The notes under the pieces were generated by a model. That model had not been told where the DNA came from. It ran no database searches and saw nothing but the letters and a program-made list of their open reading frames with translations. Shown piece by piece: positions 1-10,848 of a stretch of 27,654 bases of DNA. A program made the position numbers and the translations under genes. Source of the stretch: JBOHNM01 sp050730675 (GTDB taxonomy: Bacteria; Planctomycetota; Phycisphaerae; Phycisphaerales; UBA1924); the NCBI GenBank assembly GCA_050730675.1, contig JBOHNM010000039.1:1-27654 (forward strand), in the 5' to 3' direction. The stretch's first letter is position 1, and the number at the start of each line of letters is the position of its first letter.

Positions 1-978
<978 letters not shown>

Positions 979-1055
979 AACGGGCTCCGGTGCAGACGGA
1001 GTTTATTCCCGGCGCGGCCGCAGAACCGCTGATTTACGCTACGGAATGCTCGTGC

Positions 1056-3041
1056 TTACCGCCCGCGCGATGGACGCCCGCCGGAGCGCTGCTGCCTCTT
1101 GCCGCCGCCCCCGCCCGCTTTCCCCGCGGGCTTGGAACGACCGTTGGCCCTTGCCGCGCCGGCCGCACCCCCCCCGCGCCGATTGCCGCCCTTGCCCGCC
1201 GGTGCAGACTTGCTGGCGGCCCGCGCCGGGCGAGCTTTCTTCTCCGGTCGGCGTGTGGATTTGCCCGATCGCAGCGAGGCTGATGCGCGTCCCTTGGCCC
1301 GGTTGCGAACGCGCACGGGCTTGGGTGCACGGTCAGGCGTGGCGGCCACAGGCTCAAGCACGGATTCGTCAACCTCCACGCCCTCGTCGTCGCCCGCATC
1401 ATCCGGCTCTTCACCGGCATCCACCGCCAACGGCAACAACCGAGAGTCGTCGTCACGCGAACCGTTCTTGGGGTGCTCGTCGTCGAAGTACGACGCCGCG
1501 TCCATGATCGGCTCGGCCTCTTTGTCGAGTTGCGCCCGCGCCACGGTGTCCTCGATGCTCTCGTTCTGCTTACGGCCGCGGATCAAGAGGCGGATCGGAA
1601 CTTCGGGGAAAGGCAGTTCCTCGCGGAAGCGGTTGAGGAGGAATCTCTGGTAGTTCGATGTGAACAGCTCGGGCTTGTTGACGACGCAGACGATGGTGGG
1701 GGGGTTGGTCTTGATCTGCGCCGTGTAGAAGATCTTGGTGAAGCTGCCGAGCTTGTTGGCCGGGCCCTGGTGCTCGATGATGTCGCGGATGAGGCGGTTG
1801 AGCTTGCCCGTGGTCGCACGCTCGCGCGCCTGCTGGAAGAGATCGAAGGCCAGGTCGATGGTCTCGCGGATGTTGCGGCCGTCCTTGCCGCTGATGAACG
1901 AGATCGGGGCAAAGTCCAGCCCGCGCAGTTCCTCGCGGATGTACGTCTCGTAGTCGCCGGGGGTGACGGTGCGCCCGCGAGAGTCGGGCGCGCCCGAACC
2001 GCGCACGATCGGCTTGCCCTCGGCCAGGTCCCACTTGTTGACGACGATGACGACCGGCTTGAAGCTGTCCACCAGCATGTGGCCGATCTGCTGGTCGATC
2101 TGGGAGATCGGCTCGGTGGCGTCGATGAGCAGCAGGGCGACATCGCCGCGGCGGACGGCCAGTTGCAGACGATCCAGCGCGTACCACTCGATGCGGTCGG
2201 CGAAGGATTTTTTCTTGCGCAGGCCGGCGGTGTCGATGGCGACGAAGGAGCGGCCCTCCAACTCGAAACGCACATCAACCGCATCGCGCGTGGTGCCGGC
2301 GATCTCGCTGACGATCACTCGGTCTTCGCCCGCCAGTACATTGACCAGCGTGCTCTTGCCGGCGTTGCGCTTGCCGACGATCGCAACACGCATCTCTTCG
2401 GGGTTGAACGGCTCGCGCGAGGGGGCTGACCCGCCGCGCTGCTTGGCCCGCGCCCGGTAGAGTTCGGCGATGCGCGAGTAGAGCGCATCGGTGAACTCGC
2501 GGCGCATGTAGTTGTTGAACGCCGAGACCAGCACCGGCTCGCCCAGCCCCAGGGCGGACGCCTCGTACGCGTGCGGCTCCCACTTCGGCCCGTCGCACTT
2601 GTTGGCGACGACCATCACGTTGACCTTGCCCGCCTTGGGCCGGCCGAGGCCGCCCTCGCGCAGCAGCCTGGCGACAACCTCATCCTGCGCCGTCACACCC
2701 GCGTGCGTGTCAATGAGGAAGAGGATGATGTCGGCAACCTCGACGGCCCGGGAGATCTGCCGCTCGATGTCACCCGTGAGCGCACGCAGGTCCTTGCCCG
2801 CATCATCGATGTGCTTTCCCTCGACGGTGTAGATGCCGTACCCGCCGGTGTCGGTGAGTTCGGCCTGGATCGCTTCGCCGCGGTTGTCGGGCGGCGGGAG
2901 CGTGATGATCGACGACACGCGGTCACGGGTGGTGCCCGGCGTCGGATCGACGATGGACATCTTGCGCCCGGCAAGCATGTTGGCGAGCGAAGACTTGCCG
3001 ACGTTGGGTCGGCCGACGATGGCGATCACTGGGAGGGTCAC
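1056..3041 (-). CDS. der: Ribosome biogenesis GTPase Der (EngA) with long acidic/basic C-terminal tail
   Basis: Der is a tandem GTPase needed for assembly of the large ribosomal subunit. The first G domain begins at once with GRPNVGKS, followed by DTGG and NKCD. The second begins near residue 217 with GKRNAGKST, followed by DTAG and NKWD, and a KH-like domain ends near residue 500 (PIRLLIRGRKQNES). I chose the GTG at 3041 because it gives MTLPVIAIVGRPNVGK, the usual family N-terminus. A GTG at 3086 would add 15 residues (676 aa in total), and neither start has a good Shine-Dalgarno. At 661 aa it is well above the usual 440-490. The excess is a tail of about 150 residues: an Asp/Glu-rich stretch, then a Lys/Arg/Gly/Ala-rich stretch to the end. 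The tail looks disordered and may bind RNA, which is inference. kbl follows downstream. Confidence 0.97.
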   Translation of the reverse strand: MTLPVIAIVGRPNVGKSSLANMLAGRKMSIVDPTPGTTRDRVSSIITLPPPDNRGEAIQAELTDTGGYGIYTVEGKHIDDAGKDLRALTGDIERQISRAVEVADIILFLIDTHAGVTAQDEVVARLLREGGLGRPKAGKVNVMVVANKCDGPKWEPHAYEASALGLGEPVLVSAFNNYMRREFTDALYSRIAELYRARAKQRGGSAPSREPFNPEEMRVAIVGKRNAGKSTLVNVLAGEDRVIVSEIAGTTRDAVDVRFELEGRSFVAIDTAGLRKKKSFADRIEWYALDRLQLAVRRGDVALLLIDATEPISQIDQQIGHMLVDSFKPVVIVVNKWDLAEGKPIVRGSGAPDSRGRTVTPGDYETYIREELRGLDFAPISFISGKDGRNIRETIDLAFDLFQQARERATTGKLNRLIRDIIEHQGPANKLGSFTKIFYTAQIKTNPPTIVCVVNKPELFTSNYQRFLLNRFREELPFPEVPIRLLIRGRKQNESIEDTVARAQLDKEAEPIMDAASYFDDEHPKNGSRDDDSRLLPLAVDAGEEPDDAGDDEGVEVDESVLEPVAATPDRAPKPVRVRNRAKGRASASLRSGKSTRRPEKKARPARAASKSAPAGKGGNRRGGGAAGAARANGRSKPAGKAGGGGGKRQQRSGGRPSRGR

Positions 3042-3063
3042 GGAGGAGGGTAGGTGAGGCAAA

Positions 3064-3086
3064 GTGCGGAACCGCGAAAACCGCAC
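3064..3086. repeat. Inverted repeat between divergent der and mgtC-like genes
   Basis: GTGCGG (3064-3069) and CCGCAC (3081-3086) form a perfect six-base inverted repeat with an 11-base spacer. It lies in the roughly 107-base gap between the divergent starts of der (3041) and the MgtC-like gene (3149). It could be an operator or an mRNA hairpin, but in G+C-rich DNA an arm this short also arises by chance. Confidence 0.3.
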
Positions 3087-3148
3087 AATCTACGAACGAA
3101 GTGTGTGGAATTGTTGAAGCGGATCCCTTCTTGTGCTCTACTTGCGCA

Positions 3149-3778
3149 ATGGACTTTTTGACCACGGATCAGGTTGCACTGCGGTTGGTCGTCGCGCTGG
3201 GACTCGGAGCACTTGTCGGCCTTGAGCGCGAGCGCAAGCACCGCCCCGCGGGCTTCCGCACCATGATCCTCATCAGCCTTGGCTCGGCGGGGTTCGTCCT
3301 CATCGGCCACCAAGCCACCGCGCAGATGCTCGAGGCGTACAAGGACGCGGCCACGGCCGGCGGGCAACCGCTCATCTCCGGACCGGCCGAGATCAGCCGC
3401 GTGCTGCAGGGGCTCATCGGCGGCATCGGTTTCCTCGGCGCCGGCGCGGTGATCCAGAGCAAGAAGGCAGTCCGCGGCATCACCACCGCCGCCGCGGTGT
3501 GGGTCACCGCGGCCATCGGCGCCGCCTGCGGCCTGGGGCTGATCTCGATGGCCGCGATGCTCGCCGCGGCGACGATGTTCACCCTGGTCGTGCTCGAGTG
3601 GGTCGAGAACAAGTGGTTCCCCGACCCCGACGATGGCCAAGGGTGGAGCCTTGAGAAGAAGAATGGCAAGCACCAGCGCGGCGGCGGCGTGGTGTCGGAA
3701 GAGTCCGATGCCGGCGAAGGCGTGTCACGTTTGCGTGGAGAAGAGGCCGGGGCAGGTTCGGGCGCTTCGCGCGAGTGA
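3149..3778 (+). CDS. MgtC/SapB family inner-membrane protein
   Basis: This is an integral membrane protein of the MgtC/SapB family. In pathogens MgtC supports growth in low magnesium and modulates the F1Fo ATPase; the role of environmental homologues is mostly unknown. From the ATG at 3149 the protein has 209 residues. The family core is clear: RLVVALGLGALVGLERERK at the first helix, then FRTMILISLGSAGFVLIG, then a glycine-rich helix with LIGGIGFLGAGAVIQ, GITTAAAVWVTAAIGAACG and a last helix ending in LVVLEWVENKW. After about residue 150 only a hydrophilic Gly/Glu-rich tail follows, so the ACT-like C-terminal domain of classical MgtC appears to be absent. A GTG at 3101 would add 16 residues that look unlike a membrane N-terminus. 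No Shine-Dalgarno is visible. It converges on purB with a 19-base gap. Confidence 0.9.
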   Translation: MDFLTTDQVALRLVVALGLGALVGLERERKHRPAGFRTMILISLGSAGFVLIGHQATAQMLEAYKDAATAGGQPLISGPAEISRVLQGLIGGIGFLGAGAVIQSKKAVRGITTAAAVWVTAAIGAACGLGLISMAAMLAAATMFTLVVLEWVENKWFPDPDDGQGWSLEKKNGKHQRGGGVVSEESDAGEGVSRLRGEEAGAGSGASRE

Positions 3779-3797
3779 GCGGCCGCGGCGTGAATGG

Positions 3798-5285
3798 TCA
3801 GACTTTCGGTCCGCTCGACTCCAGCTTGGTGATCGCCTCGCCGTACTGCTGACGCAGCGGCTCCACGACTTCCTTGATGAACCGCTCGGTCTGCTCCACC
3901 GAGCGACCGACGTACTGCATCGGGTCCATCAGACCCTCCCAGTTCAGTTCGTGCTTGAGCGCGGGCGCGTGGAAGGCCTTGTCCGCCTTGAGCCGCTCAA
4001 GCAAGTCGTTATCGAGGCCCTCCTGCTTGACACGCAGCCCCGCGGCCTGCGCGTGCTGGCGGATCACCTCGTGATAGTGCTGGCGGTCGCCGCCGGCCTT
4101 GACGCAGGCCATCAGGATGTTCTCGGTGGCCATGAACGGCAGCTCGGCCATCAGGTTCTTGCGGACCATCGCCTCGTGGACGATGAGCCCCGACGCAACA
4201 TTGTGCATCAGGTCCAGCGCGCCGTCGAGGGCCAGGAACGCCTCGGGGAGCGACAGCCGGCGATTCGACGAATCGTCGAGCGTGCGCTCCAGCCACTGCG
4301 TCGCGGCCGTGTCGTAGGCGTTGCCGACAAGGTTCATGACAAAGCGCGTCAGCCCGCAGATCCGCTCGCACCGCATCGGGTTGCGCTTGTACGGCATCGC
4401 CGACGAACCGATCTGCTTGTCCTCGAAGGGCTCGTCGATCTCCTTGCGGTTGCAGAGCAGGCGGATGTCGGTGGCGATCTTGTGGAGGACCGAGGCGGTT
4501 GAGGCGAGGTCGGCGAGGATGAAGGTGTCGATGACGCGGGGGTAAGTCTGGCCGGTCAATCGCAACGAAGCCATATCGCTCGGACTGAAGCGATCAAGGA
4601 AGTCACTCTCCAGCTTGTCGACGTCAGTGCCGCATTCACCGAGAAGTGACAGAAACGAGGCTTGAGTACCAGTTGCCCCCTTCAAGCCTCGCGGTTGCAC
4701 TCGGTAGCCGAATCCAGAATCGGTGAGGCGATGAAAACAAAGCCACAGATCATGCCCCCAAAGTGCGTTCCGACGACCCACCGTTGTTGGTTGAGCGGGT
4801 TGATAATGCGTAAACGCCAATGCGGGCATGCGTACGTGCAATCGTGCCTTGTCGGCGAACGAACTGATCGTGCGTAAGAGCTTCCATGCGATTAGCTCGT
4901 TCGCATCATCCAAGACCGTCGCGTCCGCATTGCACACCACATCCTGACTCGTCATCCCCAGGTGGATGATCCCCTTGGCCTTCGGGCACGAGTCGCCCAG
5001 CGCATGCACGTGGGCCATCACATCGTGGCGCAGCTCGCTCTCGTATTTCTCCGCCGCGGCCATCTCCGCGTCGGTGATCCCGCCCGGGCGGTTCACCACC
5101 GCGCGCAGCTCCTCGACCTGCTCCTTCGTCACCGGCAGGCCCAGCTCGTGCTGCGCCTCGGCGACGGCGAGCCAGATCCGCCGCCACGTGTTGAACTTGT
5201 GCCGCGGCGACCACAGCCGCAGCATCTGCTCGCTGGCGTTGCGCGTGGCGAGGGGGGAGGTGTAGGTGTCGTACGGGGAGGGCAT
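3798..5285 (-). CDS. purB: Adenylosuccinate lyase, eukaryote-like type
   Basis: PurB removes fumarate from SAICAR and from adenylosuccinate, acting twice in purine synthesis. The 495-residue protein carries the fumarase/aspartase superfamily signature SSAMPYKRNP at residues 294-303, which holds the mobile catalytic Ser loop. It also shows DVMAHVHALG, IIHLGMTSQDV, FTHYQPAQPTTVGRR and GLKGATGTQASFL. These motifs and the downstream LERTLDDSSNRR and ELPFMATENI follow, from memory, the human ADSL pattern more closely than the E. coli or Bacillus PurB pattern. The ATG at 5285 has only a distant GGAG. The gene lies between a convergent MgtC-like gene and the divergent toxin-antitoxin genes, with no other purine gene nearby. 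Residues of about 125-243 are encoded by a block of different composition (see 4556-4915). Confidence 0.96.
   Translation of the reverse strand: MPSPYDTYTSPLATRNASEQMLRLWSPRHKFNTWRRIWLAVAEAQHELGLPVTKEQVEELRAVVNRPGGITDAEMAAAEKYESELRHDVMAHVHALGDSCPKAKGIIHLGMTSQDVVCNADATVLDDANELIAWKLLRTISSFADKARLHVRMPALAFTHYQPAQPTTVGRRNALWGHDLWLCFHRLTDSGFGYRVQPRGLKGATGTQASFLSLLGECGTDVDKLESDFLDRFSPSDMASLRLTGQTYPRVIDTFILADLASTASVLHKIATDIRLLCNRKEIDEPFEDKQIGSSAMPYKRNPMRCERICGLTRFVMNLVGNAYDTAATQWLERTLDDSSNRRLSLPEAFLALDGALDLMHNVASGLIVHEAMVRKNLMAELPFMATENILMACVKAGGDRQHYHEVIRQHAQAAGLRVKQEGLDNDLLERLKADKAFHAPALKHELNWEGLMDPMQYVGRSVEQTERFIKEVVEPLRQQYGEAITKLESSGPKV
4556..4915. other. Lower-G+C mosaic block inside purB
   Basis: Within purB, four 60-base blocks counted by hand between 4561 and 4860 have 53-60% G+C, while flanking purB blocks at 4501-4560, 4921-4980 and 3961-4020 have about 62-68%. 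On the coding strand, codon choice shifts to forms rare elsewhere in the window, such as CAA, ACT, CAT, TTT and TTA. The protein frame stays intact and conserved family motifs run through the block. Edges are approximate. A homologous replacement from a lower-G+C relative is one explanation (inference). Confidence 0.55.
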
Positions 5286-5313
5286 GCTTCAGGTTACTCC
5301 GGCCGGTGCCGAA

Positions 5314-5353
5314 CCTGCTGGGCAGGCTGTCCGGGTGGTGTTAGACTATGTTC
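5314..5353 (+). promoter_or_regulatory. Candidate promoter and operator of the parD/parE-like pair
   Basis: CCTGC (5314-5318) and GCAGG (5322-5326) form an inverted repeat with a three-base centre. Overlapping it is a possible -35 TGGGCA (5319-5324), then a 17-base spacer and a possible -10 TAGACT (5342-5347), each matching four of six consensus bases. Transcription would then begin at or next to the ATG at 5354, giving a leaderless mRNA. Ribbon-helix-helix antitoxins commonly repress their own promoter through such repeats; that this one does is inference. Confidence 0.4.
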
Positions 5354-5635
5354 ATGGCTCAGCGATCGTACATGAGGATTGGCATTCCCATCTCCCTCCG
5401 TGAGTGGGTCGCATCCCGCGTCAAGGCCGGTGAATACGCGGACCCGGGTGAGTATCTCAGTGAACTCATCCGCCTCGATCAACGTCGCCGCGCGCACGAT
5501 CAGTTGGCGGATCTGTTGGAGAGTTCGCTGGCCAGCGGCCCCCCCCGGGCCATGACCACGAAGGACCGGGCGTCACTCCGCACGATGGTTCGCGATCGCG
5601 CTGCCCGCCGCCCCCTCCGGAAGAAGTCGGCATGA
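5354..5635 (+). CDS. ParD-like ribbon-helix-helix antitoxin
   Basis: This is the probable antitoxin of a type II toxin-antitoxin pair. The 93-residue protein begins with a short strand and helix typical of ParD/CopG proteins: MRIGIPISLREWVASRV, then KAGEYADPGEYLSELIRLDQ. Here the strand would contact DNA and the helices dimerise. The basic C-terminal half (ending near RRPLRKKSA) would be the part that wraps the toxin. The ATG at 5354 is preferred; one at 5348, two codons upstream, is possible. Neither has a Shine-Dalgarno. The stop overlaps the toxin start as ATGA, the usual arrangement for coupled antitoxin-toxin translation. Assignment rests on motif shape and on the partner gene. Confidence 0.85.
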   Translation: MAQRSYMRIGIPISLREWVASRVKAGEYADPGEYLSELIRLDQRRRAHDQLADLLESSLASGPPRAMTTKDRASLRTMVRDRAARRPLRKKSA

Positions 5636-5961
5636 TCCGCTGGACGCCCGCAGCGTCGGCGATGTACCGGAACATGCTCGGCTGGCTGGCTGATTCCGCC
5701 GGAGAAGCCACGACTGTGCGGTTCATCGCCGCGGTCGATCGGACGCTTGCGTTTCTCGATCGATCTCCGCGAGCGGGTTTCCCGGCCGAGTTCGGGCGCG
5801 TCACGCTCATCGGCGTGCGCCGGTGGAACGTACAGCGGTTCAGAAACTATGCGATCTTCTACCGCCCGGATCGACGGGACATCATCGTGGTCGCCATTGT
5901 CCATGCCGCGCGCGACTTGCCTCGATTGCTTGAAGAGCAAGAAGGTCCCCGCCCTGAATAG
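5632..5961 (+). CDS. RelE/ParE-family toxin
   Basis: This is the probable toxin partner of the upstream ParD-like protein. ParE toxins poison DNA gyrase whereas RelE toxins cut mRNA; sequence alone does not decide between them, but the ParD-type partner favours ParE. The 109 residues follow the family pattern: an N-terminal strand and two helices (RWTPAASAMYRNMLGWLADS, then VRFIAAVDRTLAFLDRSP), a central GFPAEFG turn, VRRWNVQRFRNYAIFYRP, and a last strand with DIIVVAIVHAARDLPRLL. The ATG at 5632 overlaps the antitoxin stop by four bases, and GGAAG eight bases upstream can serve as its ribosome site. The sigma factor gene follows 27 bases later on the same strand. Confidence 0.87.
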   Translation: MIRWTPAASAMYRNMLGWLADSAGEATTVRFIAAVDRTLAFLDRSPRAGFPAEFGRVTLIGVRRWNVQRFRNYAIFYRPDRRDIIVVAIVHAARDLPRLLEEQEGPRPE

Positions 5962-5988
5962 ACGATCCCCGCGTGTCCCGTTGTGCTC

Positions 5989-6603
5989 ATGGCACCGCTT
6001 CCGACTCAACCCGATCCCGACCTCCCCCTCGTCCGCGCCATCCAGGCGGGCGATACCCGCGCGTGGTCCGGCCTGCTCGCACGCTACCAGGACCGTCTGT
6101 TTGCGGTGTGCTACCGCATGGTGCCCGATCGAACCACCGCGGCGGACCTGACGCAGGACGCCATGGTCAAGATCATCCAAGGGCTGACGTCGTTCGACGG
6201 CACCGCCAAGGTCAGCACGTGGATGATCCGGGTGACCATGAACGTCTGTTTGAGCCACCTGCGGGGGGCGAAACTGCGGCGTCACGCGAGCTTGGAGGCA
6301 ACAAGTTCGGGGTCTGAGCGGGGCGCTATCGCCGATCGGCTCGCTTCCGGGGAACCGGGGGTCGATCAAGGCGTCCAACAGCAGGAAGCTCTGCGGCTTG
6401 TGGCGGCAGGGCTCGATCGGCTGGAGGCCGAGCAGCGGGCAATCTTGGTTCTGCGGGATGTGCGCGGTCTGGATTACGACCAGATTGCCGAGATCCTCGG
6501 GACGGCGGTCGGAACCGTGAAGAGCCGCCTCTTCCGGGCGCGTGCGGCACTCCGGGACGCGGTGAAGGAACTTAAGGGCGACAGCGAAAGGGCGGATCAG
6601 TAA
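5989..6603 (+). CDS. ECF-type RNA polymerase sigma factor
   Basis: This is a 204-residue extracytoplasmic-function sigma factor that would direct RNA polymerase to a stress or envelope regulon. Region 2 is seen as RYQDRLFAVCYRMVPDRTTA, ADLTQDAMVKIIQGL and the -10-binding helix VSTWMIRVTMNVCLSHLR. Region 4 is seen as LDRLEAEQRAILVLRDVRG followed by the helix-turn-helix YDQIAEILGTAVGTVKSRLF. There is no region 1 or 3, as expected for the class. A polar linker of about 40 residues joins the two domains. A GTG at 5983, two codons upstream, is an alternative start; no Shine-Dalgarno is seen. The gene downstream begins two bases after the stop, so the two are surely co-expressed and the partner is probably its anti-sigma factor. 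The ECF subgroup cannot be told from inspection. Confidence 0.94.
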   Translation: MAPLPTQPDPDLPLVRAIQAGDTRAWSGLLARYQDRLFAVCYRMVPDRTTAADLTQDAMVKIIQGLTSFDGTAKVSTWMIRVTMNVCLSHLRGAKLRRHASLEATSSGSERGAIADRLASGEPGVDQGVQQQEALRLVAAGLDRLEAEQRAILVLRDVRGLDYDQIAEILGTAVGTVKSRLFRARAALRDAVKELKGDSERADQ

Positions 6604-6605
6604 GC

Positions 6606-7829
6606 GTGGACTTGCGGCGGCACCAGATCGACGAAACGGAACTCCTCGCGTTCATCGAGCGCGAGCCATTAGCCGTCGATCGGGCCGATGCCGTCCGTGG
6701 GGCGATCGCCGCCGATGCGGGATTGCGTGAATTGGTCGACGGCATGCGTGCGGACCGGTCAGCGCTCGCGGGCATCGACGACGTGCACGCTCCGTCCAAC
6801 CTACTTGAACTCGTCGAAGCGCGGCTGGAGCGCGAGGCGCTTGTCGGGCTCTCGCGCGTGGGCGCGCCGGCCAAGCTGCCGGTCTCGCAGGTCATCCCCG
6901 AGCGCGAGTCGGTCATCGGACAGATCATCACGCGCCCGTGGGCGCGGCAGCTCGCGATGGCCGCTGGGTTGTTGATCGTTGCCGGCGTCGGCTTTATGGT
7001 CGTCAAGGCCAACTGGCCGACGCACAAGGCTCGCGAGTTTGCCCGCGGCGACAATCGTGCAGAACCCGGAACACTCGTGGAGAAGCCCGAAGGCCTCGCC
7101 GCCAAGACGGCGAGCGGCGCGAATCCCAAGAACGACGCCGACCTCGCGGTCGGGCCGACGCGGTCGGCGGCGACGGGCTCGACGACCGTGGAGCCCACCA
7201 CGGTCCAGGGTCCCGCCGCCATCGCGGATGCATCATCGAAGGATGCGGCGAAGACCGAGGTTCAACCACCGGCGATGACGCTCGATCGTGCGATCGCGCT
7301 CGCCAAGGAAGGGCGGCTGGTCGTCCGGCTGCGTGCCACCGACGGCAATGTTGCACAGGAACGCCTCGATTCGCTCGCCAAGCGGGCGGGCTCATGGCTC
7401 AAGCATGGCCCGGCTACGCCCGGTGAGGGAATTGAGATCGCCGACGCGGTGCAGATCGCGGTGGCGGCCTCGCGCCCGGCGCCGGCGAACATTCCTGTGC
7501 GTCCAACCGAAGACGCGATGGCGGGCACGCCCTCCGCGTCGAACTCCCGTCCTTCGCTGCCGACTCCCGCGAACGCGGTGCCTCCGCCGTCGGTCAACCT
7601 CGCCGGCCAGGTCTACTGCCTCACGCTCACGCCCGACGATGACAATCTCCGCTCGCTGCTGCAGCGGCTCAACGGCGGCGACAAGGACTTGCTCGCCCAG
7701 CTCCAGGAAGTTGCCCTGCCGGTCGCCGTGGGCGCACCGATGACGCCCGACGCGATGTTGTGGTGGAACCGCGCCCCGGTGCAGTGGGATCGGCGGCTGG
7801 TCGTGCCTGTCGTCGTCGAGTTGCCGTAA
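6606..7829 (+). CDS. Single-pass membrane protein, probable anti-sigma factor
   Basis: I do not recognise a specific family. The 407-residue protein starts at a GTG two bases after the sigma factor stop. Residues 1-115 are cytoplasmic, charged and helical (ETELLAFIEREPLAVDR, then LVDGMRADRSAL), resembling the sigma-binding part of membrane anti-sigma factors. They contain no cysteine, so the HxxxCxxC zinc motif of ZAS-type anti-sigmas is absent. One membrane segment lies near residues 116-134 (LAMAAGLLIVAGVGFMVV). The outer part, about 270 residues, begins with an Ala/Thr/Pro-rich linker, then a possible folded section from near residue 222, a second Pro-rich linker, and a C-terminal section with VYCLTLTPDDDNLRSLLQRL. 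The anti-sigma role is inferred from position and topology. It ends 15 bases from the convergent leuS. Confidence 0.7.
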   Translation: MDLRRHQIDETELLAFIEREPLAVDRADAVRGAIAADAGLRELVDGMRADRSALAGIDDVHAPSNLLELVEARLEREALVGLSRVGAPAKLPVSQVIPERESVIGQIITRPWARQLAMAAGLLIVAGVGFMVVKANWPTHKAREFARGDNRAEPGTLVEKPEGLAAKTASGANPKNDADLAVGPTRSAATGSTTVEPTTVQGPAAIADASSKDAAKTEVQPPAMTLDRAIALAKEGRLVVRLRATDGNVAQERLDSLAKRAGSWLKHGPATPGEGIEIADAVQIAVAASRPAPANIPVRPTEDAMAGTPSASNSRPSLPTPANAVPPPSVNLAGQVYCLTLTPDDDNLRSLLQRLNGGDKDLLAQLQEVALPVAVGAPMTPDAMLWWNRAPVQWDRRLVVPVVVELP

Positions 7830-7844
7830 GACGATCGCCCGCCC

Positions 7845-10805
<2,961 letters not shown>

Positions 10806-10848
10806 TGCCGGAGGGTAGGGAACACGCCCGGCGTTCACTGCAGGCTGG

